Source: Bacteroidota bacterium
GTDB taxonomy: Bacteria > Bacteroidota > Bacteroidia > Bacteroidales > UBA12077
Assembly (NCBI GenBank): GCA_020444275.1
Contig: JAHLLG010000006.1
Span: 138,316 to 202,315, forward strand
Direction: 5' to 3'
Length of the DNA: 64,000 bases
Position numbers and translations under genes: made by a program. This document shows positions 9,353-19,274 of the stretch, piece by piece. Under the pieces are notes generated by a model. That model worked only from the letters and a program-made list of their open reading frames with translations, had not been told where the DNA came from and made no database searches. Each line of letters opens with the position of its first letter. The stretch's first letter is position 1.

Positions 9353-10504
9353 TTGAACATTTATACCAAAAAACAAAAGTGGAAGCTTTTGCTACTTGCA
9401 GTTGCAGTTGTTATTGGAATTTTAACTTTCTTAATTACCAATAATCTGGCAAAAAAACTAGCTGTTGAAGAACGAAAAAAGGTGGAGCTTTGGGCTCTTG
9501 GCATGAGACAGCTATCTGCTTTAGACAATGAAGATAAAGATTACACCTTTATTCTGGAGGTAATAAAAAACAACGAAACGGTTCCTGTAATACTTACCGA
9601 CAAAGAAGGGCAGATTATCTCATCAAGAAACCTGGATCCAAATAAAGAAAATGAACCGGAATATTTGAGCAAACAGCTCGAAAAAATGAAAAGTGACAAT
9701 AAGCCAATTGAGATAACATTACTCGACGGAAATAAAAATTTTATCTACTATAAAGAATCTATTTTACTAACCCGGCTCTTTTATTTTCCGATAATTCAGT
9801 TCGGAGTAATAACGTTGTTTTTGCTGGTTTCCTATATCGCTTTTAGTGCATCGCGAAAAGCAGAACAAAACCAGGTTTGGGTCGGAATGGCAAAAGAAAC
9901 AGCACACCAGTTGGGCACACCAACATCATCGTTAATGGCAAGTCTTGAGTTGTTACGGTTGAAAAATGTTGACGAAAAAGTAGTTGCGGAATTTGAAAAA
10001 GATGTAAATAGACTGGAAAAAATCACCGAACGCTTTTCAAAAATAGGGTCTGCACCCAAACTTGAAAAACAGAATATTGTTGAAACCTTAATACATGCCA
10101 TTCATTACATTAAGGCCAGGTCATCAGAGAAAGTAAAATTCAGCATAAATTTCTCCGAAAATGATAAAATACTGGTGCCGTTCAACCCTTCATTATTCGA
10201 GTGGGTAATTGAAAATCTATTTAAAAATGCTATCGATTCAATGGAAGGAATTGGAACCATAACGGTTCATATTGATGATCGAATCCAGTATCTTTTTATT
10301 GATATTATTGACGAAGGGAAAGGCCTTGCTAAATCAAAATATAAAACCATTTTTCAACCGGGTTACACAACCAAACAACGTGGATGGGGACTGGGATTAT
10401 CACTTTCCAAAAGAATAATAGAACTGTATCACGATGGAAAAATCTTTGTCAATCACTCCGAAATTGATAAAGGAACTAATATGCGAATCGTATTAAAAAA
10501 GTAA
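9353..10504 (+). CDS. Sensor histidine kinase (orphan, HQLGTP type)
   Basis: This 383-residue membrane kinase has transmembrane helices near residues 11-30 and 140-162, flanking a small periplasmic sensor of about 105 residues. The phosphoacceptor is His185 in the H box AKETAHQLGTPTSS, a variant widespread in Bacteroidota. The ATPase domain shows the N box (NLFKNAIDS), G1 (DEGKGL) and G2 (GWGLGLSLSK). There is no HAMP, receiver or output domain, and no response regulator gene adjoins it, so its partner is elsewhere. The start is the TTG at 9353, because a stop codon lies two codons upstream and the next ATG would remove the first membrane helix. It follows the AsmA-like gene closely and may be co-transcribed. 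Confidence 0.9.
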   Translation: MNIYTKKQKWKLLLLAVAVVIGILTFLITNNLAKKLAVEERKKVELWALGMRQLSALDNEDKDYTFILEVIKNNETVPVILTDKEGQIISSRNLDPNKENEPEYLSKQLEKMKSDNKPIEITLLDGNKNFIYYKESILLTRLFYFPIIQFGVITLFLLVSYIAFSASRKAEQNQVWVGMAKETAHQLGTPTSSLMASLELLRLKNVDEKVVAEFEKDVNRLEKITERFSKIGSAPKLEKQNIVETLIHAIHYIKARSSEKVKFSINFSENDKILVPFNPSLFEWVIENLFKNAIDSMEGIGTITVHIDDRIQYLFIDIIDEGKGLAKSKYKTIFQPGYTTKQRGWGLGLSLSKRIIELYHDGKIFVNHSEIDKGTNMRIVLKK

Positions 10505-10596
10505 TATTCGGGCGTTTTAAATGCTAAAATGAATTAGAGCTTAAATCCATAGACGCTTTGATGCATTTTTTCTTTTTTTATTCAAATATAAATTTA

Positions 10597-10605
10597 TACT
10601 TTTGC
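10597..10605 (+). promoter_or_regulatory. Bacteroidota -7 element for the rpmF-plsX-fabH operon
   Basis: TACTTTTGC matches the extended -7 consensus TAnnTTTGC exactly. The region upstream is T-rich but lacks a clean -33 TTTG at about 19 bases. Transcription would start near 10612. The transcript leader would then be only about 16 bases and would contain AGGAGGG at 10620-10626, immediately before the ATG at 10628. Confidence 0.6.
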
Positions 10606-10627
10606 ACGATGTAATTTTTAGGAGGGT

Positions 10628-11164
10628 ATGAATCAGTTGTCGAAATATCGAATTGTTTATCAGGGATTAGCAGAAGGAAAGCACGAATTCGATTTTCAAG
10701 TTGATAATATGTTCTTTGAAAATATGGAATATTCAGATATAAAAAGTGGTGATCTGAAAGTGAATGTAATTCTGAACAAAAAAAGTACGTTTTTAGAGCT
10801 CGATTTTCAAATTCAAGGTTCGGTTGATTTAACATGCGATCGCTGTTTGGAAATGTATGAGCAACCCATAGAATTTGAAGGAAAGCTTTTTGTTAAATTT
10901 TCAGAAGAAGACAGTTCTGCAGAAGATGTTATTTATTTGTCGCCTGCCGAACATGAAATTGATATCGCTCACTATATTTATGAAAGTATAAATTTGAGTA
11001 TTCCATTAAAACGGGTACATCCCGAAGATGAAAACGGCGATGTTACCTGTAATCCTGAAATGTTAGAAAAGTTGAATTATTATAAAACAGAGAAATCTGC
11101 CGATGAGGATATCGATCCGCGGTGGAATGATTTAAGAAATTTAATGGCAAACAATAATAATTAG
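10628..11164 (+). CDS. yceD: DUF177 / YceD family protein (23S rRNA accumulation protein)
   Basis: This 178-residue protein belongs to the YceD/DUF177 family. The family's cysteine pair is seen in LTCDRCLE (near residues 70-77), with downstream acidic strands and a C-terminal [10 protein letters not shown] motif. E. coli YceD is needed for normal 23S rRNA levels. The gene order yceD, rpmF, plsX, fabH is one of the most conserved in bacteria and confirms the identity. It lies 5 bases ahead of rpmF. The Shine-Dalgarno-like AGGAGGG is only one base from the ATG, which is odd both in spacing and for a phylum that rarely uses such sites. Confidence 0.92.
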   Translation: MNQLSKYRIVYQGLAEGKHEFDFQVDNMFFENMEYSDIKSGDLKVNVILNKKSTFLELDFQIQGSVDLTCDRCLEMYEQPIEFEGKLFVKFSEEDSSAEDVIYLSPAEHEIDIAHYIYESINLSIPLKRVHPEDENGDVTCNPEMLEKLNYYKTEKSADEDIDPRWNDLRNLMANNNN

Positions 11165-11169
11165 TAGAA

Positions 11170-11355
11170 ATGGCACATCCAAAGAGAAAGACATCGAAAC
11201 AGAGAAGAGACAAGAGAAGAACGCATTACAAAGCAACGGCACCAACTGTTGCTTCATGTTCAAATTGCGGTGCTACACATGAATATCACAGAGTATGTCC
11301 CGAGTGTGGATATTACAAAGGACAATTAGCTGTTGATAAAGAAGTAAAAGCATAG
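11170..11355 (+). CDS. rpmF: 50S ribosomal protein L32
   Basis: This is a 61-residue ribosomal protein. The N terminus [17 protein letters not shown] is the standard L32 start. A zinc ribbon is complete with Cys30, Cys33, Cys43 and Cys46 (CSNC and CPEC). Because it keeps all four cysteines it is the zinc-dependent form. It lies between yceD and plsX in the conserved operon, 20 bases before plsX. Confidence 0.98.
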   Translation: MAHPKRKTSKQRRDKRRTHYKATAPTVASCSNCGATHEYHRVCPECGYYKGQLAVDKEVKA

Positions 11356-11375
11356 TTTAAGAAATTCAAACTCAT

Positions 11376-12317
11376 ATGAGAATTGGAATAGATATTATGG
11401 GTGGTGATTTTGCTCCTGAAGCTACGGTTTTAGGAGCAATTTTAGCTCATAAGGAAATGTCATCCGAAGATCGTATTGTTCTTATTGGAGATCAGGATAA
11501 AGCACTGGAAATTATTAACAGGGAAGGCATTAATCCTGATTTTTTTGATTTGGTGCATGCAACCGAAGTAATTGAAATGCATGATCATCCTGCAAAAGCA
11601 TTTACCAAAAAACCTGATTCAAGCATTGCAAAAGGATTTATGCTCCTGGCAAAAGGAGAGATTGATGGTTTTGCAAGTGCTGGAAGCACAGGAGCCATGA
11701 TGGTGGGCGCTATGTATACCGTAAAATCAATTCCTGGAATTATTCGTCCCGTTATTACAGGACCGATACCAAAGCCTGATGGTTCTAATTCTATATTATT
11801 AGATGTAGGATTAAATCCGGATACCAAACCAGATGTTTTATATCAGTATGGTTTGTTGGGATCAATTTATGCAGAAAATGTATATGGCATTAACAATCCG
11901 AAAATTGGGTTAATGAACATTGGATCCGAAGAAGAAAAGGGCAATTTGGTTACAAAATCGGCGCATGAGTTGATGAAAGATTCAAGCGACTTCAATTTTA
12001 TTGGAAATGTTGAGGCCAATGAACTTTTTGACGAAGGAAAGGCAGATGTGATTGTTTGTGATGGTTTTGTAGGAAACGTAATTTTAAAAGAAGCAGAAGC
12101 TTTTTATGCATTGTATCGGAAAAGGAAATTGAAAGATGATTTTTTCGATAAATTTAATTTCGAAAATTATGGTGGCACGCCTATCTTAGGGGTGAATAAA
12201 AATATTGTAATTGGTCACGGAATATCGAACGATGTGGCTATTAAAAACATGATTCTCCACACGAAAGAAGTGGCTGAAGCAAACCTTTCTGAAAAAATCA
12301 AGGAGGCATTTAAATGA
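11376..12317 (+). CDS. plsX: Phosphate acyltransferase PlsX
   Basis: PlsX converts acyl-ACP and phosphate to acyl-phosphate, the acyl donor for PlsY in phospholipid synthesis. The 313-residue length is normal. The N-terminal [12 protein letters not shown], the GxxSxGST-like AGSTGAMM stretch near residues 103-110, and the [10 protein letters not shown] and CDGFVGN motifs are characteristic. The stop codon overlaps the start of fabH by 4 bases, which suggests translational coupling between phospholipid and fatty acid synthesis genes. Confidence 0.97.
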   Translation: MRIGIDIMGGDFAPEATVLGAILAHKEMSSEDRIVLIGDQDKALEIINREGINPDFFDLVHATEVIEMHDHPAKAFTKKPDSSIAKGFMLLAKGEIDGFASAGSTGAMMVGAMYTVKSIPGIIRPVITGPIPKPDGSNSILLDVGLNPDTKPDVLYQYGLLGSIYAENVYGINNPKIGLMNIGSEEEKGNLVTKSAHELMKDSSDFNFIGNVEANELFDEGKADVIVCDGFVGNVILKEAEAFYALYRKRKLKDDFFDKFNFENYGGTPILGVNKNIVIGHGISNDVAIKNMILHTKEVAEANLSEKIKEAFK

Positions 12318-13324
12318 CAAAATTAAGAGCAACTATCACGGGTATTGGGGCTTATGTTCCTGATTATATCCTAACCAATGACGAATTAAGTAAAATGGTC
12401 GACACTTCGGATGAGTGGATCATGACTCGCATTGGTATAAAAGAGAGACACATCATTAAAGAAAAAGGCGAAGGATCTTCGTTTGTTGGAACAAAAGCAG
12501 TACAAGAATTGCTTGAAAAGACCAATACTTCGCCCGATGAAGTTGACTTATTAATTTGCGCAACAGTTACTCCTGATCATCAGTTCCCTGCAACTGCCAA
12601 TATTATTTCCGATAAAGTTGGAATAAGAAATGCACACAGCTTTGATTTAAATGCTGGATGTTCTGGATTTTTATATGCATTAAACACAGCATCTAAATTT
12701 GTTGAAGGAGGAGCATATAAGAAGGTTGTTGTTGTTGGAGCTGAAAAAATGTCGTCGATTGTTGATTATCAGGACAGAGCTACTTGTCCTATTTTTGGTG
12801 ATGGCGCGGGTGCTGTTCTTTTAGAACCAACTACTGAAGATATTGGTATTGTTGATTCTATTTTGCAATCCGATGGTGTAGGAAGAGTTCACTTGCATCA
12901 AAAGGCGGGAGGTTCTGTTGCTCCTGCATCTCACGAAACCATTGATGCACGTCAGCATTATATTTACCAGGAAGGACAACCGGTGTTTAAATGGGCTGTT
13001 TCAAAAATGGCCGATGTTTCAGTCGAAATGATGCAACGCCACAATATTGAGCCAGATGATTTAAATTGGTTAGTACCACACCAGGCTAATATGCGAATTA
13101 TAGAAGCTACAGCAAACCGTATGGGAATAAAAAAAGAGCAGGTAATGATTAATATTCAAAAGTATGGAAATACAACTGCGGCTACTTTACCATTGTGTTT
13201 GTGGGAATGGGAAGATCAACTCAAGAAAGGTGATAATATTATTCTTGCAACATTCGGCGCAGGTTTTACCTGGGGGTCAATGTATGTGAAGTGGGGATAT
13301 GATGGAAAAGATGTAAAGAAATAA
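12314..13324 (+). CDS. fabH: 3-oxoacyl-ACP synthase III (FabH)
   Basis: FabH condenses acetyl-CoA (or a branched starter acyl-CoA) with malonyl-ACP to start fatty acid synthesis. The catalytic triad is complete: Cys116 in NAGCSGF, His256 in VPHQAN and Asn286 in YGNTTAA. The 336-residue length is normal. The gene is the last of the yceD-rpmF-plsX-fabH operon, overlaps plsX by 4 bases and is followed by a terminator. Starter-unit preference cannot be read reliably here. Confidence 0.97.
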   Translation: MTKLRATITGIGAYVPDYILTNDELSKMVDTSDEWIMTRIGIKERHIIKEKGEGSSFVGTKAVQELLEKTNTSPDEVDLLICATVTPDHQFPATANIISDKVGIRNAHSFDLNAGCSGFLYALNTASKFVEGGAYKKVVVVGAEKMSSIVDYQDRATCPIFGDGAGAVLLEPTTEDIGIVDSILQSDGVGRVHLHQKAGGSVAPASHETIDARQHYIYQEGQPVFKWAVSKMADVSVEMMQRHNIEPDDLNWLVPHQANMRIIEATANRMGIKKEQVMINIQKYGNTTAATLPLCLWEWEDQLKKGDNIILATFGAGFTWGSMYVKWGYDGKDVKK

Positions 13325-13349
13325 AATTTAATAAGATATTTAAATAGAT

Positions 13350-13385
13350 AAAACCTCCGATGTTTCCAAAACATTGGAGGTTTTT
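13350..13385. terminator. Terminator between fabH and mnmH
   Basis: The stem AAAACCTCCGATGTTT (13350-13365) pairs with AAACATTGGAGGTTTT, with one G-T wobble and a small CC loop, followed by a T run on the plus strand. A shorter A run on the other side may let it also stop mnmH transcripts. Confidence 0.82.
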
Positions 13386-13406
13386 CGTTTATAGAATATT
13401 TGTTTT

Positions 13407-14435
13407 TCAAATATGCTCTTTAGCAAACTCAATCAATTTTTTTGCATTCTTTTCCGGATCATCCGAATCAAACTGAATGGAGTGCACAGAATCTTTATCG
13501 CGTTGATTTAGCCCAAAACTGTAGCTTTTATCGTAATAGGCTAAGGTAATATCAGCCACATTTCTTAAATCGCCGTTTTTAAGCGATTCTATGGCACTTT
13601 TTACATTCTGACCACCAAGTCTTTTCCCAATGCGTAAAATGCAATTTTCGAGGTGTTGTTCATCAAAATTAGCATATTCAGATAGCAGACGTTCAATGCG
13701 AACATTTTTATCCAGGTCAACTTTTATAACCGTTGCATTGCGCATGGTTTTAAATAATTCATCAGGAATCCAGTTTGTGCCAATGGAATGGCTTTCGTCT
13801 TCGAGCCAAATGGGTTTAGTAATATCCAACGATAACCATTCGTACAGGAGGTTATTTTCAAATTGTTCGTTGGTTGGTTGTGGCTCCTGACCTAAAGAAC
13901 CAAATGCAGAACCTTTGTGATGAGCTAATCCTTCCAGATCGACCACTTGTTCGCCATACTCTTTTAACCGTAATAATTTTTCGGTTTTACCGCTTCCGGT
14001 AAGTCCTCCCAGGATAATTATATTTTTTGATTCAGCCAGTTTCTGTTTTCCAAATCGGCGAAAAGCTTTGTATCCTCCTTCAAGGATATAGGTTTTAATC
14101 CCCACAGTTTCAAACAGCCAGGCCATACTCTCGCTTCGCATTCCACCTCTCCAGCAATGTACTAATATCGAATTATTAACAGCCAGTTTACGCGCAGTAT
14201 CAGCAAAGTGACGGAGTTTTGTTCCCACAATTTCCAGTCCTTTTAGTACTGCAGGTTCTTTTCCTTGTTGTTTATACGTTGTTCCAACAATTGCCCGTTC
14301 TTCATTCGTAAAAATAGGTATGTTGTAAGCACATGGTATATGTCCTTTTTCAAACTCCCCGGGAGAACGTACATCAATTACAGGAATTGATTTAGAACGT
14401 TCATAAAACTCTATAACACCTATTTTTTCCGACAT
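13407..14435 (-). CDS. mnmH: tRNA 2-selenouridine synthase MnmH (SelU)
   Basis: MnmH replaces sulfur by selenium in 2-thiouridine at the wobble position of some tRNAs, through a geranylated intermediate. The 342-residue protein has an N-terminal rhodanese domain with the active cysteine Cys94 in HCWRGGMRS. A C-terminal P-loop domain starts at GGLTGSGKT (143-151). Both are diagnostic for MnmH. The enzyme needs selenophosphate from SelD, and no selD is present in this window. A near-consensus -7 element (TACATTCG on the minus strand, about 14460-14453) lies just upstream. Confidence 0.95.
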   Translation of the reverse strand: MSEKIGVIEFYERSKSIPVIDVRSPGEFEKGHIPCAYNIPIFTNEERAIVGTTYKQQGKEPAVLKGLEIVGTKLRHFADTARKLAVNNSILVHCWRGGMRSESMAWLFETVGIKTYILEGGYKAFRRFGKQKLAESKNIIILGGLTGSGKTEKLLRLKEYGEQVVDLEGLAHHKGSAFGSLGQEPQPTNEQFENNLLYEWLSLDITKPIWLEDESHSIGTNWIPDELFKTMRNATVIKVDLDKNVRIERLLSEYANFDEQHLENCILRIGKRLGGQNVKSAIESLKNGDLRNVADITLAYYDKSYSFGLNQRDKDSVHSIQFDSDDPEKNAKKLIEFAKEHI

Positions 14436-14483
14436 AAAAATGATTTTATTGCACGAATGTAATTAAAATTTAGATAACTAATA

Positions 14484-14519
14484 AAAAATCCTGTCAGGGT
14501 TTCAAACCCTGACAGGATT
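14484..14519 (-). terminator. Terminator of the 19157-14540 sensory operon
   Basis: A perfect 16-bp inverted repeat (14487-14502 with 14504-14519, core CCTGTCAGGG/CCCTGACAGG) is followed on the minus strand by a T run. It lies 21 bases after the AIM24-like stop codon. Confidence 0.88.
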
Positions 14520-14539
14520 ACAAAATTTATTTTGTAAGA

Positions 14540-15307
14540 TTATCCTTCGAGAAAATCGCCTAATATAGAACGGCTTCCTTTTTTAACGTTCCCTCCCATG
14601 GGAGATAAACGCTGTATTAACTTTCGTATTGGCATGGATTGTAACCACACTTTTCCGGTACCCCGCAGGGTTGCCAGGAAAATCCCTTCGCCACCAAATA
14701 CCATCGATTTTAAACCTCCCGATGATTCGATATTAAAATCGATTTGAGGTTCATAAGCTACAATGCATCCGGTGTCTATGCGCAATGTTTCGTTTTGTAA
14801 TGTTTTTTCAATTACGGTTCCTCCGGCATGCAAAAATGTTTTTCCGTCGCCTTCGAGTTTTTGTAAAATAAATCCCTCACCTCCAATCAAGCCAGCTCCG
14901 ATCCGCTTATTTAATGTAATGGAAACTTTGGTTCCCATTGCCGCACATAAAAAGCCATCTTTTTGAACGATAATTCTACCTCCACTTGCTTTAAGGTCAA
15001 CAGGTATAATTTTACCGGGATATGGTGCTGCAAACGACACTTTTCTTTTTCTCAAACCCTGGTTTGTAAAATGGGTCATAAAGATAGATTCGCCGGTTAA
15101 TAGTCTACTGCCGGCAGAAAATACTTTGTTCATAAAACTTTGATTCGGCGAAGAGCCGTCGCCAAGCTTTGTTTCAAAGCTTATACCTTCTTCCATATAG
15201 AGCATGGCGCCTGCTTCTGCAATAACGGTTTCCTGCGGATCCAATTCAACTTCTACCAGCTGAATATCATCGCCTAAAATTTTATAATCTATTTCGTGTG
15301 ATGTCAT
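14540..15307 (-). CDS. AIM24 / TIGR00266 family protein
   Basis: This 255-residue protein belongs to the AIM24 (TIGR00266) family of beta-rich tryptophan-RNA-binding-attenuator-like proteins. The family pattern is seen in [15 protein letters not shown] near residue 30, [10 protein letters not shown] near residue 71, and the GGEG/GGSG-like glycine loops near residues 142 and 206. There is no signal peptide. The family name comes from a mitochondrial homologue; the bacterial role is unclear. The gene starts only 2 bases after the hybrid kinase stop codon, so it is almost certainly co-transcribed and probably translationally coupled with it. A role in that signalling pathway is inference. Confidence 0.88.
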   Translation of the reverse strand: MTSHEIDYKILGDDIQLVEVELDPQETVIAEAGAMLYMEEGISFETKLGDGSSPNQSFMNKVFSAGSRLLTGESIFMTHFTNQGLRKRKVSFAAPYPGKIIPVDLKASGGRIIVQKDGFLCAAMGTKVSITLNKRIGAGLIGGEGFILQKLEGDGKTFLHAGGTVIEKTLQNETLRIDTGCIVAYEPQIDFNIESSGGLKSMVFGGEGIFLATLRGTGKVWLQSMPIRKLIQRLSPMGGNVKKGSRSILGDFLEG

Positions 15308-15309
15308 TT

Positions 15310-18159
15310 TTATTTTGTATTAGATTGTTCTGAAAAATAACGGATTAACACTTCTTTTATTTCTTCTATACGCACCGGTTTAGCCAGGTAATGGTTCATG
15401 CCACTGTCAAACGCTTTGGTTTTATCCTCTTCGCGTGCATTGGCTGTCATAGCTACGATAGGCAGTTTGTAACCTGCGCTTCGGATCTCAGCTGTAGCTT
15501 CCAAACCATCTTTTTCCGGCATCATAATATCCATAAAGATGATATCAAATTTGTTTTCTTTTACCTTATCTACGCAATTCTGTCCGTTATGAGCAATGGT
15601 TATTTCATACCCCAGATTTTTAAAAATAGTTTGTGCAACGCGCTGGTTTATGATATTATCTTCGGCCAACAGAATGTTAATTTTCTTTCTTAATTTATTT
15701 AATTCTGGTAGTTCCTTTTCTTTAACTTTTAAGTTGGTAAAATTATTCTGTATGATTTCAAATACCTCTGAAGCTTCGTAAGGTTTAATCAGATAGTAAT
15801 CGACTCCATTCATTTTACATTTAACATAATTACCCGGCTGATCGTTTGAGCTTACAACGGCTATCAGGAATTTTTCCGAAAGTCCTTTTTCGCTTAGTTT
15901 ACGGGCAAACCCAATTCCATCAAAGTTAGAATTGTCATTAATAAGAATTAAGTGGTATTTTTTGTCTCCCTTTTGAAGATTCTCTTCGATTAATTGAAAT
16001 GATTTATCCGAAGGTTTTACTTGTTCGTTGTTGGTTTCAAAACTTGAAAACGTATGCAAAAGTGTATTATCTTCATCTGGATTATCGTTAATAATTAACA
16101 CATTTATCTGATTGTAATCTTCGATGTTGGAAACATCAACCTTTTTTTCCAGTTTTTCGTTAGAATATACCTGAATGGTAAATGAAAATTTGGAACCTTT
16201 ATACTGCGGGTCGGTTGAAATGGAAGAAGGACTTTCAACCCACATTTCGCCTCCCATCAATTCTACCAATTGCTTAGAAATAGTAATACCTAAACCTGTT
16301 CCACCAAACTTTCTGGTTGTTGAACCATCGGCTTGTGAGAATGAGCTAAAAATATCACTTAGCTTCTCCTTTGGTATTCCAATTCCAGTATCTTCAATAG
16401 AAAAAAGTAAAGTAAGGTATCCGTTGTGCTTTTTAACTTTTTCTGTTGTAAGCACGATTTTACCTTCGTAGGTAAACTTAATTGCATTCCCGATGAGATT
16501 AGAAATAACCTGTTTTAGTCTAAACGGATCGCCAATAATATCATTCGGAACATCGGGCTGTACTTCAAAAGTTAGTTGTAGGTTTTTTTCCTGTGCACGC
16601 GGATTAAAAAGAGAAATTGTTGCATCAAGCTCGTCGCGAAGCTTGTACGGTGTTTCTTCGATAATCATTTTACCTGCTTCAATCTTTGAGAAATCCAGGA
16701 TATCGTTAATAATTGAAAGCAACAGATCGGCAGATTTTAGAATGATTTGAACAGCATCGCTTTGCTTATCATCTAAATCAAGAGTTTCAAGCGTGTTAGC
16801 CATTCCAATAATTCCATTTAGTGGCGTGCGAATTTCATGACTCATTTTTGCTAAAAACTCCGATTTGGCTTTATTGGCAGCGACTTCGCGCTTACGTGCA
16901 ATTTCTATTGGTGTAATGTCAATAAAGGCTTCTAAAGAAACATCTTCATTATCTATTCTATATGGAATTTCTTTTTTATAAATGATTACCTCATTATCAT
17001 TATCATCGTAATATACATATTGATTAAGATTATCTGTATAGGAGAATGAATCGCTGTCCTGAAAGTTCCGAGAAATTAAAAACTGATCTGTAATATTTTT
17101 ACCTACCAGCTCATTTTCACTACTTAATCCGAAAATATTCACGGCCGTTTTATTTAAACTTTTTACCATGCGGTTTTCACCCATAACCATAATTCCAATA
17201 GGTAATGATTCCAGTATTTCTCCCATGGCTGTCAATGAATCCTTAATTTTACGTTCTTCCCTGTTCTTTTTGCGCATTACAATTACAAACAAGATGATAA
17301 TTAAAATTAAGATTAGCACGGTTGAGGCACCTACTATAATGGAGTTTGTGATTACAGTTCGAATAATTATTTTAGTTTCAAGAGAGAAAACAATTCCCAT
17401 ATCGTTGGTTAGAATTCTTACCGGATAATATGCTGATAGATATTCATCGCGAGTATTTTCATGGTTAACTTTATGTAAAATTGATCCTTTAAAGCCGTTC
17501 TTTAAGTTGGTTGTTATTTTTTCAATTTTATGTACCGATAAGCTGTCACGAGTTAAGTTGTTTGATATAATCTCACCATCGAGACTAACTAACCATTGCC
17601 AGAGCGTATTCCCAAGGTGATAGTTTTCAAATACTGACAGGATGTAATTATCAATATCAGCCTTCACCAGGATATTGATAACGGCTTTATTATCTTTAAA
17701 TACAGGTAGCACATAGGTATATGTTCCATCATAGTTTTTAGAAACTTTTTCTTTTTCAAGCAGAGGCAATTGGCGCTGCGAAATGTAATAATCGCTGATA
17801 AAATGGTTCGTTTTATCTTTAAAAAGGCTATATACATTTTTATTGTTATCAATGATCCGAATGTTTCGAATTAAGTTTTGATATTTAAAATAAAAAAGCT
17901 CCAGTTTTTTCACTTTTAATTCGAGCGATTCCTGATTTTCGAAAAAGCTGGCAATATCTGAAGAGAATACAATATAGTTAATCTCATTTTCAAACTCATA
18001 ACCTGACTGCTCAATTTCCCAACCACAAATCTGAGCTTGGTTGGAAAGCATGTCGGTATGGAAATTTAACTGTTGATTGTAAATGTGATAACCATAGTAG
18101 GCATTTACTCCAATGATAACAACAATTACAGCTGATATAAGGTAATAGAACTTTTTCAT
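15310..18159 (-). CDS. Hybrid sensor histidine kinase with a degenerate first receiver
   Basis: This is a large membrane kinase of 949 residues. The order is TM1 (near residues 4-24), a periplasmic Cache-like sensor of about 240 residues, TM2 (near 270-292), PAS, HisKA with the H box [12 protein letters not shown] (near residue 437), HATPase with [10 protein letters not shown], and two receivers. The last receiver is canonical (phospho-Asp in FMDIMMP, Lys in LAKPV). The first looks inactive, because the residue aligned with the phospho-Asp sits in LILINDNS, where Asn replaces Asp. I place the start at ATG 18159. An in-frame ATG at 18168 and one at 18201 are alternatives, but the latter would overlap the upstream gene by 28 bases. 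The kinase is sandwiched between a Cache lipoprotein gene and an AIM24-like gene. Confidence 0.9.
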   Translation of the reverse strand: MKKFYYLISAVIVVIIGVNAYYGYHIYNQQLNFHTDMLSNQAQICGWEIEQSGYEFENEINYIVFSSDIASFFENQESLELKVKKLELFYFKYQNLIRNIRIIDNNKNVYSLFKDKTNHFISDYYISQRQLPLLEKEKVSKNYDGTYTYVLPVFKDNKAVINILVKADIDNYILSVFENYHLGNTLWQWLVSLDGEIISNNLTRDSLSVHKIEKITTNLKNGFKGSILHKVNHENTRDEYLSAYYPVRILTNDMGIVFSLETKIIIRTVITNSIIVGASTVLILILIIILFVIVMRKKNREERKIKDSLTAMGEILESLPIGIMVMGENRMVKSLNKTAVNIFGLSSENELVGKNITDQFLISRNFQDSDSFSYTDNLNQYVYYDDNDNEVIIYKKEIPYRIDNEDVSLEAFIDITPIEIARKREVAANKAKSEFLAKMSHEIRTPLNGIIGMANTLETLDLDDKQSDAVQIILKSADLLLSIINDILDFSKIEAGKMIIEETPYKLRDELDATISLFNPRAQEKNLQLTFEVQPDVPNDIIGDPFRLKQVISNLIGNAIKFTYEGKIVLTTEKVKKHNGYLTLLFSIEDTGIGIPKEKLSDIFSSFSQADGSTTRKFGGTGLGITISKQLVELMGGEMWVESPSSISTDPQYKGSKFSFTIQVYSNEKLEKKVDVSNIEDYNQINVLIINDNPDEDNTLLHTFSSFETNNEQVKPSDKSFQLIEENLQKGDKKYHLILINDNSNFDGIGFARKLSEKGLSEKFLIAVVSSNDQPGNYVKCKMNGVDYYLIKPYEASEVFEIIQNNFTNLKVKEKELPELNKLRKKINILLAEDNIINQRVAQTIFKNLGYEITIAHNGQNCVDKVKENKFDIIFMDIMMPEKDGLEATAEIRSAGYKLPIVAMTANAREEDKTKAFDSGMNHYLAKPVRIEEIKEVLIRYFSEQSNTK

Positions 18160-18173
18160 ATATAACATTTGTT

Positions 18174-19157
18174 TCAATTCGTAATTTTTAGCAATAACCA
18201 ATTTGTTTCTGTAATAATGGATTTATATATCGTGTATTTTTTATTATCAATATAAAATGTTTCTCTGTTTTTTCCTGCCAGCAATGCATCTACAGCTTTT
18301 CTGAAATGTTTGTTTTCATGCTTTGTTAACCTCGGGTTGTTATTCATAAAAATATCTTCTGTTACCGGCTTATAATATCTGTATTCTCTGGGTGCCGGAA
18401 TATTGAAAATTCTTGAAGCATCCCGGGTACAACAAATAAGTTTACCGTTCTGATCGATTAATATTAACTTCTCACTATCAGAGTTTAGGTAATTGGTCCT
18501 AAAACTGTGTAAGGTGATATCGCCTGAGATAATAGCCAAAAACTTATCATGAAAATATACAGGTTGAACACAAGATATTACCCATCCTCTTCCAAAGGGA
18601 TCAGCAAAGGGAGTGCTTGTCCAATACGCTTGTTTTTCATTAAAAGGTTTATTCAAAGCGGATTGATAATTATTTAGTTTTGTTAGATCAATTGAGCTTT
18701 TTAAGTAGTTTGCCACATTAATGTATGGATAAATGCGTAAAAAAGAGCTGGTATCGAGAAAATAAACCTGAGCTAATAAGGGGTTTTTATTAATAGTTTC
18801 AATAAAGAACGTGTCTATTTGTTCACTATTGATAATAATGTTTTTAATGGACTCGATATTTTTGTTCGCAGGGAAATAAACCGCTGAACCCGATTTCTTA
18901 TAACTGCAAAAAAGAATTTGCCCGGGATAATAATGATATTTATCTGATGAAAAGGAGTGAGTTTTCTTGTCGAACGATACCTTGTATTGAATGTTCCTGG
19001 ATAGTTCTGTTATGTCTTTGGTAACTGAAGATAGATCGTTATTAATTAACCGGGCAATGTGGTTGAGGTGTTTTAAATTTAAATCCTCTTCTTGTTTCTT
19101 TTTGCAAGAACTGAGTAGTAAAAAGAGGATTGATATAACATAAATTGTGTTTTTCAT
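18174..19157 (-). CDS. Cache-domain lipoprotein (putative periplasmic sensor partner)
   Basis: This 327-residue protein has a lipoprotein signal with Cys18 in LLLSSC, followed by a single double-Cache-like (PDC) sensor domain. Diagnostic features are the strand pair FLRIYPYIN, then the turn WTSTPFADPFGRGWVISCVQPVY near residues 185-210, and FLAIISGDIT, all typical of dCache receptors. There are no membrane helices after the lipid anchor and no cytoplasmic part, so it cannot signal alone. Its stop codon lies 14 bases before the chosen start of the hybrid kinase gene. The natural inference is a ligand-binding partner that presents its signal to the kinase's own periplasmic domain. Confidence 0.8.
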   Translation of the reverse strand: MKNTIYVISILFLLLSSCKKKQEEDLNLKHLNHIARLINNDLSSVTKDITELSRNIQYKVSFDKKTHSFSSDKYHYYPGQILFCSYKKSGSAVYFPANKNIESIKNIIINSEQIDTFFIETINKNPLLAQVYFLDTSSFLRIYPYINVANYLKSSIDLTKLNNYQSALNKPFNEKQAYWTSTPFADPFGRGWVISCVQPVYFHDKFLAIISGDITLHSFRTNYLNSDSEKLILIDQNGKLICCTRDASRIFNIPAPREYRYYKPVTEDIFMNNNPRLTKHENKHFRKAVDALLAGKNRETFYIDNKKYTIYKSIITETNWLLLKITN

Positions 19158-19274
19158 TTAAACATGCTTTACCTGCCAGGTTATAAATAGTCATACAAGT
19201 TATAAAAAAAATTAAGATGTTTAAAAGATTTGTGATAAATGGAGACGATTCTGATTTAAACGGAATAATACTGT

